A stretch of DNA of 64,000 nt from Vibrio sp. 10N (GCF_036245475.1 NZ_BTPM01000001.1:620001-684000), one strand, 5' to 3'; shown: positions 25,622 to 39,274, counted from the first letter of the stretch. Numbers and translations: made by a program. Notes: a model not told the origin generated them from the letters alone.

Positions 25622-25650
25622 ACAATAAGCAAGGGAGCATGGGGCGTCAA
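25622..25650 (-). promoter_or_regulatory. pheL-pheA promoter
   Basis: Minus strand TTGACG (25650-25645), 17-bp spacer, TATTGT (25627-25622), placed 37 bp before the pheL start. Confidence 0.8.
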
Positions 25651-25680
25651 GCAAAAAAATAGCGCCCGTAGGCGCTATAT
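25651..25680 (-). terminator. terminator of raiA
   Basis: Minus strand AGCGCC-TAC-GGGCGCT followed by ATTTTTTTG, just before the pheL promoter. Confidence 0.88.
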
Positions 25681-25723
25681 TAAAGATGACTAAATTGAAT
25701 GGCTATTCGCTAAGACAACCGTG

Positions 25724-26056
25724 TTATTCGACTTCTTCTGCTTCTAGTAGCTCTGGCTTCTCTGTGCGACGAGCTTCTGGTTTGTGTCTTAGTTTGTTTA
25801 GCTGACGTTCTAGCTTCTGTTCAACCTCGTTAACGGCAGCGTATAAATCTTCATGAGTAGCGGAAGCGACAAGTTTGCCTTTGGGTACCGTAATGGCCGC
25901 TTCGAATTTCATCTGTTTGTTTGGCTCTTCGTTGAAAGCAGTTTGGCAACTAATGATGTCCACTTGCCATTTTTCTAACTTCTTAAACTTGCTTTCGATA
26001 TGCTCACGGATTGCAGAGGTGATCTCAATGTTTTTACCAGTGATGTTTACTCTCAT
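25724..26056 (-). CDS. raiA: ribosome-associated inhibitor / hibernation factor RaiA (YfiA)
   Basis: 110 residues, single HPF/RaiA domain: MRVNITGKNIEITSAIREHIESKF at the start, then QTAFNEEPNK and ATHEDLYAAVNEVEQKLERQL, with an acidic tail (LLEAEEVE) as in E. coli RaiA rather than the shorter HPF. It binds the 30S subunit in stationary phase or cold and inactivates 70S ribosomes. ATG 26056 has AGAGGA upstream; an in-frame TTG-type extension of seven residues is rejected. Upstream are CRP-like sites, one about 40 bp before a likely start point, so cAMP-CRP activation is expected. Confidence 0.94.
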   Translation of the reverse strand: MRVNITGKNIEITSAIREHIESKFKKLEKWQVDIISCQTAFNEEPNKQMKFEAAITVPKGKLVASATHEDLYAAVNEVEQKLERQLNKLRHKPEARRTEKPELLEAEEVE

Positions 26057-26096
26057 ATGTTTTTTCCTCTGTTGCATCCCTCATGGGTTAACTCCA

Positions 26097-26139
26097 GATT
26101 ACTCATCCAGACTGAAAAGAATGTGATCTACATCACTCT
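26097..26139 (-). promoter_or_regulatory. raiA promoter with CRP site
   Basis: AATGTGATCTACATCACTCT (26120-26139) contains TGTGA-N6-TCACT, one base from the ideal CRP half-site pair. A minus-strand -10 TAATCT lies at 26102-26097; the CRP site would be centred near -40, a class II position. Confidence 0.7.
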
Positions 26140-26170
26140 TATGCGAGGGTTTTTAGCGTCCAAATCTAAA

Positions 26171-26186
26171 TGTGATCTATCGCAAA
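26171..26186. promoter_or_regulatory. weak CRP-like half site
   Basis: TGTGATCTATCGCAAA: one perfect half (TGTGA) with poor second half, between the raiA site and the site at 26333. Confidence 0.3.
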
Positions 26187-26332
26187 ACTTTGCGCTGTTA
26201 ACAGTAAAAAAGCCTTTCCTTTCCTCCAAAAGTCATTAATTTGGATAGAGTAGCGTTCTGAAAATTCCCCATTTTTGGCGACTTAGTACGACCTAAGAAA
26301 AGTCGCTGTCTATTAAATGCTCAGTAATTAAA

Positions 26333-26348
26333 TGTGATCTGTATCACT
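26333..26348. promoter_or_regulatory. CRP site overlapping the end of the MltF-like gene
   Basis: TGTGA-TCTGTA-TCACT, almost ideal, about 280 bp upstream of raiA and overlapping the stop codon at 26344. Its target promoter is not clear. Confidence 0.6.
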
Positions 26349-27819
26349 TCGTGATTTCCTCCTTGCTGCCACTCAATATTCGATAGAATTCGATGTCTTG
26401 GTTTTTAGCCTGTTGCTCGTCGCGGATCTGCTGTAAGGACTCCAGTTGTTTGTAGATGACAAAGTATCGGTTGATATTGGCCACATAGGTGACGGGCTCT
26501 GAACTGATATTGCGGCGTGCCATTAGCTCTACGTGGCCAAACCATCTATTTGGATCGTAGCCGTTCTTTTCCGCTAATCGTCTCATTCGAGATATGTTGC
26601 CGGGGCCTGCGTTGTATGCGGCTAAGGAGAGATAAACTTTGTCATCTTCACTGATGGCGTCATCACTGAAATAGCGATCGCGGATAAAGCGTAGATATTT
26701 AACGCCTGCATGCACATTGTTATCGATGTTGTTGATATTCTTGATGTTGACGTTTTGATCTCGTGCGGTACTCGGCAGCACTTGCATGATGCCTACGGCG
26801 CCCTTTGGTGACACCTTGTTTTGATTAAGGCGTGACTCCTGGAAGGCTTGTGCGGCAATCATCAGAAAGTCGAAGTCGTATTGGTCGGCATACTTTTTAA
26901 ATAGTGAAACCAGCTTCTCCAGTTGTTCTATATTGTTGGGATTAAGCGCTCTCGCAAACCATGACGTGTTCTCTAAATACTTGTTATAGATAACATTGCC
27001 AAGCAGCGTACCTTCCTTTGCTGTTTTGATATAGGCATTGACCTGCTCGCCAAGCTTAGGGCTACCTTTGCGCATCGCCCACGCTATTTTGCCACCACTG
27101 CGAAGTGGAATGCCGCTATGAATGTTTAGGTCATCGAAGGTTTTGTTCCAGAAGTAAGCTTTATGACTGTCCAGAACCGTTGCGCTCACCAGTCCTTGCT
27201 TGATCATCTCGATCAGCTCATAGTCTTGTAATGTTTCCTCTAGATATTGAACCAATACAGGAGGGCGTCCATCTTCGGTGAGCGTTTTATTGAGTGCTTG
27301 CAGGCTTTCAAAGTAACTCGAGCTGGCGCGAACCCAGATTTCTTGGCCGCTCAAATCTTCGGGACTTAATAGGGCAGGGTAGCCATCACTGGTAATGATC
27401 AGCTCGTCAATATTATCCAGAATAGGGCGGCTAAACTCGATAATAGTCTCGCGCGCGGGGGTTACGGTAAGGTTCGCCACAATGAGGTCACCATAACCAT
27501 TGACCAGTGCAGGGATAAGGTCATCTCTAGGAACCGGAATGACCTGAACTTTGAGTTTAGGGAATTTTTTCTTTAGATGTTTTTCGAAGTGATACAGTTG
27601 CTCAGCGCCAATGCCTCGGGGCTGGCCTTTCTCAATGTAGTAGAAACCAAGATCAGCCGAGACCAGCACACGCAAAACCCGCTTTTCTGTGAGCACGTCT
27701 AAGTCTCCTGTGTAAGGTGTTCTGCTCAGTGGGGTTAGCTCAAGTGCTCGCAGTGGCAGCGAGAAGATGACGAAAACAACAACCAGTAATAGCGCTTTCA
27801 ATTCCATTCCCTTTTTCAC
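26344..27819 (-). CDS. MltF-like lytic transglycosylase with solute-binding domain
   Basis: 491 residues. A short N-terminal hydrophobic segment (ALLLVVVFVIFSLPLRA, signal peptide or anchor), a periplasmic SBP_bac_3-like domain (about 45-275: VLRVLVSADLGFYY, GDLIVANLTVTPARE), then a lytic transglycosylase domain (about 310-440) with catalytic Glu in AAQAFQESRLNQ, KGAVGIMQVLPSTA and AAYNAGPGNI. This is the MltF domain order, but the sequence differs clearly from E. coli MltF, so it is called like rather than orthologue. The start is uncertain: GTG 27819 or ATG 27807, both with weak ribosome sites. It lies between raiA and bamD, where E. coli has no such gene. Confidence 0.85.
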   Translation of the reverse strand: MKKGMELKALLLVVVFVIFSLPLRALELTPLSRTPYTGDLDVLTEKRVLRVLVSADLGFYYIEKGQPRGIGAEQLYHFEKHLKKKFPKLKVQVIPVPRDDLIPALVNGYGDLIVANLTVTPARETIIEFSRPILDNIDELIITSDGYPALLSPEDLSGQEIWVRASSSYFESLQALNKTLTEDGRPPVLVQYLEETLQDYELIEMIKQGLVSATVLDSHKAYFWNKTFDDLNIHSGIPLRSGGKIAWAMRKGSPKLGEQVNAYIKTAKEGTLLGNVIYNKYLENTSWFARALNPNNIEQLEKLVSLFKKYADQYDFDFLMIAAQAFQESRLNQNKVSPKGAVGIMQVLPSTARDQNVNIKNINNIDNNVHAGVKYLRFIRDRYFSDDAISEDDKVYLSLAAYNAGPGNISRMRRLAEKNGYDPNRWFGHVELMARRNISSEPVTYVANINRYFVIYKQLESLQQIRDEQQAKNQDIEFYRILSGSKEEITK

Positions 27820-27873
27820 TATTGTGCTAAAGATAACTATATAAATGAAAACGTCTTTTCGCCAATTTAGGCA

Positions 27874-27904
27874 TAAAAAAAGCGCTGTTAAGACAGCGCT
27901 TTAG
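27874..27904 (-). terminator. terminator of bamD
   Basis: Minus strand AAGCGCTGT-CTTA-ACAGCGCTT followed by TTTTT. Confidence 0.88.
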
Positions 27905-27919
27905 TCATGATTTTAATCT

Positions 27920-28645
27920 CTATAGCGGGTTGAGCTCTATGAGTTTTTCGGTGCGTTCAACTTGCTCTTTCATACCAAGCTCTTCATAAGCCTGCTTTTG
28001 AATACGCAGTGACTTACGTGCCGCTTCCGTATCTGGGTAGGTTTTTTGAAGTTCTTGAGTACGGTTGATGGCAGCGATCCAAGCTTCACGGCGCAGGTAG
28101 AAGTCGGCGGTTGCTAGATCGTAGTTAGCCAGGCGATTCTTCAGTGCTACCATGCGTTTTTGTGAATCTTCAGCATAGGCACTGTTTGGGTAGCGTTTTA
28201 ACAAGCGGTCAAAATCCGCGAAGGCTGCTTTAACGGGTTCAGGATCGCGATCCGAGCGGTCGATACGGAAGATATCATGCATAAAGTTACGGTCTTGTGC
28301 CATGTGGCTTAGGCCGCGCATATACAAAACCCAATCGGAGCGCTCGTGTGTTGGGTTGAGACGAGAAAAACGCTCGATGGTCGCAAGCGCCAATGGCAAA
28401 TCATCGTTCTTATAGTAGGCATAAATGAGATCAAGCTGTACCTGTTCAGTGTACGCTCCAAACGGGTAGCGAGAGTCTAGCGCTTCGAGACGCTCAATAG
28501 CCGATGTCCAGTTACCCCCTTGCAGTGACTCTTGAGCTTCAGAATACAACTGAGACGGCGGGACATCTGGGACGGTGACTTCTTTGTCAGCACAACCAAA
28601 CAACAAAGCTATAGAAAGCAAGCCTGTTAGTTTAAGTAGTTTCAT
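27920..28645 (-). CDS. bamD: outer membrane assembly lipoprotein BamD
   Basis: Essential BAM-complex lipoprotein for beta-barrel insertion. 241 residues. Signal peptide with lipobox LLFGC (Cys18), then TPR-like repeats: LYSEAQESLQGGNWTSAIERLEALDSRYPFG, then YKNDDLPLALATIERFSRLNPTH, then FADFDRLLKRYPNSAYAEDS-type units. ATG 28645 is well placed. It is divergent from rluD, the universal gammaproteobacterial arrangement. Confidence 0.95.
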   Translation of the reverse strand: MKLLKLTGLLSIALLFGCADKEVTVPDVPPSQLYSEAQESLQGGNWTSAIERLEALDSRYPFGAYTEQVQLDLIYAYYKNDDLPLALATIERFSRLNPTHERSDWVLYMRGLSHMAQDRNFMHDIFRIDRSDRDPEPVKAAFADFDRLLKRYPNSAYAEDSQKRMVALKNRLANYDLATADFYLRREAWIAAINRTQELQKTYPDTEAARKSLRIQKQAYEELGMKEQVERTEKLIELNPL

Positions 28646-28775
28646 ACGAGAACGAGTTTCCTTGACGTAAATATTTTTCCGCTTCCATTACTTTTCTTGT
28701 CAGTAACAGATACAATGATGAGCTATATTATCCACACTCGTGGTATTAGTCCCAAGGTTTTTTAAAAAGTTCGAT

Positions 28776-29750
28776 ATGGCTCAGCAGATTGAATTAACAA
28801 ATACAGTAAAAGACAGCCAGTTAGGTCAACGTTTAGACCAAGCTGTAGCTGAACTCTTCGCAGATTTTTCTCGTTCGCGCCTGAAAGAGTGGCTTCTGGA
28901 CGGAAAAATTGCGGTTAACGGTGAAGTGGTTACCAAGCCTCGCACAAAAGTGATGGGCGGCGAACTGATTACCGTTCAAGCTGAACTAGAAGATGAAGAA
29001 CGCTTCGAAGCGCAAGATATTCCTCTAAATATCGTTTACGAGGATGATGACATTATTGTTATCAATAAGCCAAGAGATTTCGTTGTCCATCCTGGAGCAG
29101 GGACACCAGATGGCACGGTTCTGAATGCGCTTTTGCATCATTACCCAGCCATTGCGGAAGTGCCACGTGCAGGTATCGTTCACCGTCTCGATAAAGACAC
29201 TACAGGTTTGATGGTGGTGGCGAAGACGGTTCCATCGCAAACGCGTTTGGTTCGTGCGCTGCAAAAACGTAACATCACCCGTGAGTACGAAGCGATTGCT
29301 ATCGGTAAAATGACGGCTGGTGGTATGGTCGATAAGCCAATTGGTCGCCATTCGACAAAACGTACATTGATGGCGGTGAATGAGCTAGGTAAGCCTGCAA
29401 TTACTCACTATCGCGTAGCGGAGCACTTCCGTGAGCACACTCGTATTCGTTTGCGTCTAGAAACGGGACGTACTCACCAGATCCGTGTTCACATGTCTTA
29501 TTTGCAGCACCCCCTACTAGGCGATACTGCTTATGGTGGTCGCGCTCGAATCCCACGAGGTGCGAGCGAGGAGCTAACAGAAATGATCCGTCGCTTCGAT
29601 CGTCAAGCGCTGCATGCGGTGATGCTTAAGTTTGCTCACCCAGTAACAGGTGAAGAGATGGAGTTCCACGCACCTGTGCCGGACGACATGGTCGCTATGG
29701 CAGAAGCGCTTCGAGAAGACACTAAGCTAAACAAAGAAGAAGACTATTAA
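28776..29750 (+). CDS. rluD: 23S rRNA pseudouridine(1911/1915/1917) synthase
   Basis: 324 residues. N-terminal S4 RNA-binding domain (about 18-75) and a pseudouridine synthase domain; catalytic Asp in HRLDKDTTGLMVVAK (motif RLDxxTSG-like). Further motifs are INKPRDFVVHPGAG and LETGRTHQIRVHM. It modifies helix 69 of 23S rRNA. ATG 28776 (MAQQIELT) matches the family start; the upstream in-frame GTG at 28740 is rejected although no strong ribosome site is seen at 28776. It overlaps pgeF by one base (TAATG). Confidence 0.95.
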   Translation: MAQQIELTNTVKDSQLGQRLDQAVAELFADFSRSRLKEWLLDGKIAVNGEVVTKPRTKVMGGELITVQAELEDEERFEAQDIPLNIVYEDDDIIVINKPRDFVVHPGAGTPDGTVLNALLHHYPAIAEVPRAGIVHRLDKDTTGLMVVAKTVPSQTRLVRALQKRNITREYEAIAIGKMTAGGMVDKPIGRHSTKRTLMAVNELGKPAITHYRVAEHFREHTRIRLRLETGRTHQIRVHMSYLQHPLLGDTAYGGRARIPRGASEELTEMIRRFDRQALHAVMLKFAHPVTGEEMEFHAPVPDDMVAMAEALREDTKLNKEEDY

Positions 29751-30478
29751 TGTCGACTCTTCAGCCAAACTGGACTGCTGCGCCCAATGTGAGCGCAGTA
29801 ACTACGACTCGTGAAGGTGGCGTGTCTAACGCGCCATTTTTAGGGTTGAATCTGGGTATGCATGTGGGTGATATTCCCGCTGATGTTGAAGCCAATAGGC
29901 GTCAACTCGCATCGCTAGCGAACATGCCGTCCAACCCAGTTTGGCTAAATCAAACTCACTCTACGGTTGTTGCTCAACTGGAAGCCCCTACTGATGCCGT
30001 GCTTGATGCGGATGCCAGCTTTACCACAGTACCGGGTGTCGTACTCAGTGCGATGACGGCAGATTGCTTGCCAATCCTACTGGCGGCTAAAGATGGTTCG
30101 GCAGTTTCTGCAGTACATGCTGGTTGGCGCGGACTTGCCGACGGTATTGTTGAAAATGCGGTCTCTCTATTTGACTCACCGCTTCAGGCTTGGGTTGGAC
30201 CAGCGATTGGTTTTGACTGCTTTGAAGTGGGCGAGGATGTACGTGAAGCATTTTGTACGAATCATCCAGAGTATGCGATAGCATTTAAATCACATCCCTC
30301 TTCAGGAAAATGGCTTGCTGATTTGGCATTGATTGCCGAGCTAAAGCTGAAAGCGTTAGGTGTAGACTCTGTTGCACAAAGTGGGTTGTGTACCTTCCAA
30401 GACCCAACACGTTTTTTTTCCTATCGACGCGATGGACAAACAGGCCGTATGGCGAGTTTTATTTGGATTAAAGCCTGA
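29750..30478 (+). CDS. pgeF: purine nucleoside phosphorylase / PgeF-type peptidoglycan editing factor (laccase-domain)
   Basis: YfiH/PgeF family, 242 residues. The copper-oxidase-like (DUF152) fold shows LNLGMHVGD, the WLNQTHS histidine motif, TADCLPILL and VHAGWRGLADGIV with the conserved Cys/His metal site residues, and RRDGQTGRMASFIWI at the end. In E. coli the protein prevents L-Ser misincorporation in the murein stem peptide; related proteins act on purine nucleosides. It is translationally coupled to rluD and followed by clpB. Confidence 0.93.
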   Translation: MSTLQPNWTAAPNVSAVTTTREGGVSNAPFLGLNLGMHVGDIPADVEANRRQLASLANMPSNPVWLNQTHSTVVAQLEAPTDAVLDADASFTTVPGVVLSAMTADCLPILLAAKDGSAVSAVHAGWRGLADGIVENAVSLFDSPLQAWVGPAIGFDCFEVGEDVREAFCTNHPEYAIAFKSHPSSGKWLADLALIAELKLKALGVDSVAQSGLCTFQDPTRFFSYRRDGQTGRMASFIWIKA

Positions 30479-30493
30479 TTTTCAATCCCATCT

Positions 30494-30522
30494 CTTGAAA
30501 TCCTCCACCTGAGTAACCATCT
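30494..30522 (+). promoter_or_regulatory. sigma-32 heat-shock promoter of clpB
   Basis: CTTGAAA (30494-30500), 14-bp spacer, AACCATCT (30515-30522), close to the sigma-32 consensus CTTGAAA-N13/14-CCCCATNT. It lies 40 bp before the clpB start. Confidence 0.8.
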
Positions 30523-30561
30523 TATTTGCATATCCAGCCGAATGTAATTAAGGGGGTTGCT

Positions 30562-33135
30562 GTGCGTTTAGACCGATTTACTAGCAAATTCCAAGTCGCT
30601 ATTTCTGATGCTCAGTCTCTGGCTCTAGGCCGAGATCATCAATACATTGAACCTGTCCACCTTATGGTTGCTTTGCTCAATCAAGAGGGCAGCTCCATTC
30701 GTCCATTGCTGACGATGCTCAACGTGGACGTGGTACATCTGCGTTCAAAACTTGCTGAGCTTCTCGATAAATTACCTAAAGTCACCGGTGTTGGGGGCGA
30801 TGTTCAGCTATCTAGCTCTATGGGACAGCTATTTAACCTGTGTGACAAGGTGGCTCAGAAACGTCAAGATGCCTATATCTCATCAGAGATCTTTTTACTG
30901 GCTGCTATCGAAGATAAAGGCGCTTTGGGTAACTTGCTCAAAGAACAAGGCCTGACAGAAGCAAAGATTAATCAAGCGATTGAACAGATCCGTGGGGGTC
31001 AAAAGGTTGATGATCCCAATGCTGAAGAAAAGCGTCAGGCATTAGAGAAGTTTACTATCGATCTCACAGAGCGTGCAGAGCAAGGCAAGCTAGACCCTGT
31101 GATTGGTCGAGATGACGAAATCCGCCGTACCATTCAGGTGTTGCAGCGTCGTACAAAAAATAACCCGGTCATCATCGGTGAACCGGGGGTGGGAAAAACC
31201 GCGATTGTCGAAGGCCTTGCTCAACGCATCATTAATAATGAAGTGCCAGAAGGCCTACGTGGGCGCCGAGTCTTATCACTTGATATGGGTTCTTTGGTGG
31301 CTGGCGCTAAATATCGCGGTGAATTCGAAGAGCGCTTGAAATCGGTATTGAGTGAACTTGCCAAAGAAGAAGGCAACATTATTCTATTCATTGATGAACT
31401 GCACACTATGGTTGGAGCAGGTAAAGGCGAAGGCTCAATGGATGCGGGCAACATGCTTAAACCCGCGCTTGCTCGTGGTGAACTGCATTGTGTCGGTGCC
31501 ACTACCTTAGACGAATACCGTCAATATATAGAGAAAGATGCCGCGCTAGAGAGACGATTCCAAAAAGTGTTGGTAGATGAGCCGAGTGTTGAAGACACGG
31601 TGGCGATTCTTCGTGGGCTAAAAGAGCGCTATGAACTGCACCACCATGTAGAGATAACGGATCCTGCGATTGTTGCAGCGGCCAGTCTTTCTCATCGTTA
31701 TGTAACAGATAGACAGTTACCTGATAAGGCGATTGACCTTATTGATGAGGCCGCTTCTAGCATTCGTCTGCAAATAGACTCTAAACCAGAGTCACTGGAT
31801 AAACTCGAGCGTAAAATCATTCAGCTTAAAATAGAACAGCAAGCGCTGAAAAATGAGTCGGATGATGCAAGTAGCAAGCGACTTTCTACTCTGAATGAAG
31901 AGCTAGAGACAAAAGAGCGTGACTATGCTGAGCTCGAAGAAGTATGGAATGCAGAGAAGGCGGCGCTATCGGGTACGCAACATATTAAAGCAGAGCTTGA
32001 ACAAGCGAGACTGGATATGGACGTCGCAAGACGCGCAGGCGATTTAAATCGTATGTCCGAGCTTCAGTATGGTCGTATTCCTGAGCTTGAAAAACAGCTC
32101 GATCTTGCGACACAAGCTGAGATGCAAGAGATGAGTCTGCTTCGTAACAAAGTCACTGATGCTGAAATAGCAGAAGTGTTGTCGAAACAAACCGGTATCC
32201 CAGTCTCTAAGATGCTAGAAGCAGAAAAAGACAAACTGCTTCGTATGGAAGAGGTTCTGCATAAACGCGTCATTGGTCAAGCAGAGGCGGTGGAAGTAGT
32301 TTCTGATGCGATTCGTCGTAGTCGAGCAGGCCTTGCCGATCCGAATAAGCCCATTGGTTCGTTCTTATTCTTAGGCCCAACCGGTGTGGGTAAAACCGAA
32401 TTGTGTAAAACGCTCGCAAACTTCATGTTTGACAGCGAAGATGCCATGGTGCGTATCGACATGTCTGAATTCATGGAGAAACACTCGGTGGCGCGCTTGG
32501 TCGGTGCTCCTCCTGGTTATGTTGGCTATGAAGAAGGTGGCTACTTAACGGAAGCGGTTAGACGTAAGCCATATTCGGTGATCTTACTCGATGAGGTAGA
32601 AAAAGCGCATCCAGATGTCTTTAATATTCTTCTACAAGTATTAGATGATGGTCGCCTCACCGATGGGCAAGGTCGCACGGTGGATTTCAGAAACACGGTT
32701 GTCATCATGACGTCGAACTTAGGATCGTCAAGAATCCAAGAGAATTTCCAAGTTCTCGATTATGAGGGTATTAAGCGAGAAGTGATGGATGTAGTGACGT
32801 CTCACTTTAGACCTGAGTTCTTAAACCGTGTGGATGAGAGTGTGGTATTCCACCCACTGGGTCAGCAACACATTAAGTCGATTGCTAACATTCAGCTTGA
32901 GCAATTAGGTAAACGAATGGAAGACAGTGGGTACTCGTTGGTCGTGGCAGATGCGGCTCTCGATTACATTGCGAAAGTGGGTTACGACCCAGTATACGGA
33001 GCAAGACCTCTAAAACGAGCGATTCAGCAAAGTATAGAGAATCCACTCGCGAAAGAGATACTAGCGGGTAAAGTGGATCCAACCAAACCGGTCAAACTTA
33101 TCGTTAATAACGATAAAATTGCGGTTGGTCAGTAG
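30562..33135 (+). CDS. clpB: ATP-dependent disaggregase ClpB
   Basis: Hsp104/ClpB chaperone that rescues aggregated proteins with DnaKJE. From GTG 30562 the product is 857 residues, exactly the E. coli length; AGGGGG lies 5 bp upstream, and the longer in-frame ATG at 30526 lacks a site. N domain (1-~145), AAA-1 with Walker A GEPGVGKT and [13 protein letters not shown], the coiled-coil M domain (about 410-525), AAA-2 with [14 protein letters not shown] and [15 protein letters not shown], and the sensor-2 region [10 protein letters not shown]. Its sigma-32-type promoter fits the heat-shock role. Confidence 0.97.
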   Translation: MRLDRFTSKFQVAISDAQSLALGRDHQYIEPVHLMVALLNQEGSSIRPLLTMLNVDVVHLRSKLAELLDKLPKVTGVGGDVQLSSSMGQLFNLCDKVAQKRQDAYISSEIFLLAAIEDKGALGNLLKEQGLTEAKINQAIEQIRGGQKVDDPNAEEKRQALEKFTIDLTERAEQGKLDPVIGRDDEIRRTIQVLQRRTKNNPVIIGEPGVGKTAIVEGLAQRIINNEVPEGLRGRRVLSLDMGSLVAGAKYRGEFEERLKSVLSELAKEEGNIILFIDELHTMVGAGKGEGSMDAGNMLKPALARGELHCVGATTLDEYRQYIEKDAALERRFQKVLVDEPSVEDTVAILRGLKERYELHHHVEITDPAIVAAASLSHRYVTDRQLPDKAIDLIDEAASSIRLQIDSKPESLDKLERKIIQLKIEQQALKNESDDASSKRLSTLNEELETKERDYAELEEVWNAEKAALSGTQHIKAELEQARLDMDVARRAGDLNRMSELQYGRIPELEKQLDLATQAEMQEMSLLRNKVTDAEIAEVLSKQTGIPVSKMLEAEKDKLLRMEEVLHKRVIGQAEAVEVVSDAIRRSRAGLADPNKPIGSFLFLGPTGVGKTELCKTLANFMFDSEDAMVRIDMSEFMEKHSVARLVGAPPGYVGYEEGGYLTEAVRRKPYSVILLDEVEKAHPDVFNILLQVLDDGRLTDGQGRTVDFRNTVVIMTSNLGSSRIQENFQVLDYEGIKREVMDVVTSHFRPEFLNRVDESVVFHPLGQQHIKSIANIQLEQLGKRMEDSGYSLVVADAALDYIAKVGYDPVYGARPLKRAIQQSIENPLAKEILAGKVDPTKPVKLIVNNDKIAVGQ

Positions 33136-33160
33136 CGGTTTACTAGCGTTTGGTAAATAA

Positions 33161-33184
33161 AAGGGGAGGTCACTCCCCTTTTTT
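33161..33184 (+). terminator. terminator of clpB
   Basis: AAGGGGAG-GTCA-CTCCCCTT then TTTT. Confidence 0.92.
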
Positions 33185-33257
33185 GTGTCTTTTTTGGACG
33201 TTCTGATTCATTTGTGTGCGAACGGAAAGAAAAAGCGAATTTAATGTAAATTAGCGC

Positions 33258-33285
33258 TTGCCAAGTGAATGGCGATCTCTATAAT
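33258..33285 (+). promoter_or_regulatory. rrn promoter P1
   Basis: TTGCCA (33258-33263), 16-bp spacer, TATAAT (33280-33285), then a GC-rich discriminator GCCACCTCGC, typical of strong stringently controlled rRNA promoters. Confidence 0.75.
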
Positions 33286-33383
33286 GCCACCTCGCTGACA
33301 CGGGAACGGAGACACAAATCCCTACTGAGTCCGAAGGCCAAAAGCTTCTGAGGAAGCCAAGCAAATTAAGTTGAAAAAAGTGG

Positions 33384-33411
33384 TTGACACGAAAACTTAT
33401 CTCGCTAAAAT
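33384..33411 (+). promoter_or_regulatory. rrn promoter P2
   Basis: TTGACA (33384-33389), 16-bp spacer, TAAAAT (33406-33411), with an AT-rich upstream tract (UP-like) and GC-rich discriminator GGCCGTCC. It lies 126 bp downstream of P1. The 571-bp gap 33136-33706 otherwise holds only the rrn leader. Confidence 0.8.
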
Positions 33412-33442
33412 GGCCGTCCGTTTTGAGCAAAGCTCAAAACAA

Positions 33443-33454
33443 GCTCTTTAACAA
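33443..33454 (+). promoter_or_regulatory. rrn leader boxA antitermination element
   Basis: GCTCTTTAACAA, matching the boxA consensus that recruits NusB/S10 for rRNA antitermination. Confidence 0.8.
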
Positions 33455-33706
33455 TATAAACCTATCAATCTGTGTGGGCACTCGTTGATGATAATCAAAT
33501 TAGATATTTCTCTTAATAAAGAGCGGTATCAAATTAGGTTTCAATGAAACGAAGTGACCATTCGAATTGGGAAGCAGCCTTGAGCTGTTTTGTTTCACTT
33601 TTTCAAAAGTGAAAACCAATAAGAGCACAGTCAATTCAAACATTACTTTATGTAATGTTCAGTATTCATTGAGCCTCCCCCTATTTATTTAGGGAATCAA
33701 AACTTT

Positions 33707-35259
<1,553 letters not shown>

Positions 35260-35326
35260 TACGAATAGATTATTGCGATGAGTGTTCACACAGATTGATA
35301 CGGTTTATGAATTAAAGACGATGCTT

Positions 35327-35403
35327 GGGTCTGTAGCTCAGGTGGTTAGAGCGTTCGCCTGATAAGCGAGAGGTCGGTGGTTCAAGTCCACTCAGACCCA
35401 CCA
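35327..35403 (+). tRNA. ileT: tRNA-Ile (anticodon GAT)
   Basis: 77 nt including encoded CCA. Acceptor GGGTCTG pairs with CAGACCC; the anticodon loop reads CTGATAA. Located in the 16S-23S spacer. Confidence 0.97.
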
Positions 35404-35445
35404 ATCTTCCTCCCAGATGATTGGCGATAAGCATCACACACTGAT

Positions 35446-35521
35446 GGGGCTATAGCTCAGCTGGGAGAGCGCCTGCCTTGCACGCAGGAGGTCAGCAGTT
35501 CGATCCTGCTTAGCTCCACCA
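35446..35521 (+). tRNA. alaT: tRNA-Ala (anticodon TGC)
   Basis: 76 nt including CCA. Acceptor GGGGCTA; anticodon loop CTTGCAC. Second spacer tRNA; the Ile-Ala pair is the common gammaproteobacterial arrangement. Confidence 0.97.
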
Positions 35522-35846
35522 TCTTTAAGCGCATTTCTTTTTAATAGAAAGTCTTAAGTGTTCTTAAAAATGGTTTCGAAAGCTTTATTGCTGTAGAAAA
35601 CAAGCTCTTTAAAAATTTGGAAAGCTGACGAATAACATTTGATTAATGTTATTCAATTAAAAGTTCTCAAATCCTAATCTTTTGATTAGGTACCAACACA
35701 CATTCAAGTGTTCTTGGGAATCACGAAAGTGATTCATATTTGAGTCCGGCAAAATCGAGTCTGCATCATGTATAAAAATTGCAGACAACTTTGGTTGTTT
35801 GATTAAACAATCTCATGGTTTCATCTGAAACTCTTTGGGGTTGTAT
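35522..35846 (+). other. 16S-23S spacer, distal part, with boxA
   Basis: 325 bp without genes. Contains a second boxA (GCTCTTTAAAAA, 35604-35615) and short inverted repeats such as GAATCACGAAAGTGATTC (35718-35735), likely part of the 23S processing stem region. Confidence 0.7.
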
Positions 35847-38733
<2,887 letters not shown>

Positions 38734-38860
38734 ACAACACCCAAAGGGTTTTGATGGACTCAAAGTAAGAACATTGAATGTGAGTTCAGAACTTTAAAAT
38801 CAGTTTTCCAGATATTTTGGCTTTTAGCTTTTTTGAAAAGCTGAAAACCAAAGCAGAATT

Positions 38861-38980
38861 TGCTTGGCGACCATAGCGTTGTGGACCCACCTGATCCCAT
38901 GCCGAACTCAGAAGTGAAACGCAATAGCGCCGATGGTAGTGTGGGGCTTCCCCATGTGAGAGTAGGACATCGCCAGGCTT
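38861..38980 (+). rRNA. rrf: 5S ribosomal RNA
   Basis: 120 nt from TGCTTGGCGACCATAGCG to CGCCAGGCTT, with the loop text CCGAACTCAGAAGTGAAACG. Confidence 0.96.
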
Positions 38981-39034
38981 TGAACATAATCTGTTTAAAG
39001 CACGATTGAGATAAGACTTTAAATAGACCACTGC

Positions 39035-39111
39035 GGAGTGGTAGTTCAGTTGGTTAGAATACCGGCCTGTCACGCCGGGGGTCGCGGGTTCGAGTCCCGT
39101 CCACTCCGCCA
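39035..39111 (+). tRNA. tRNA-Asp (anticodon GTC)
   Basis: 77 nt including CCA; acceptor GGAGTGG / CCACTCC; anticodon loop CTGTCAC. Distal gene of the rrn operon. Confidence 0.97.
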
Positions 39112-39147
39112 CTTATTTAGACAGAGTTAAGTCTTAAAAATAACTAC

Positions 39148-39224
<77 letters not shown>

Positions 39225-39230
39225 TCTTTA

Positions 39231-39256
39231 AAGCCTCGTCGAAAGACGGGGCTTTT
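39231..39256 (+). terminator. rrn operon terminator 1
   Basis: GCCTCGTC-GAAA-GACGGGGC followed by TTTTT, a GNRA-loop hairpin 7 bp after tRNA-Trp. Confidence 0.9.
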
Positions 39257-39274
39257 TCACATCTGCAGTATTCA

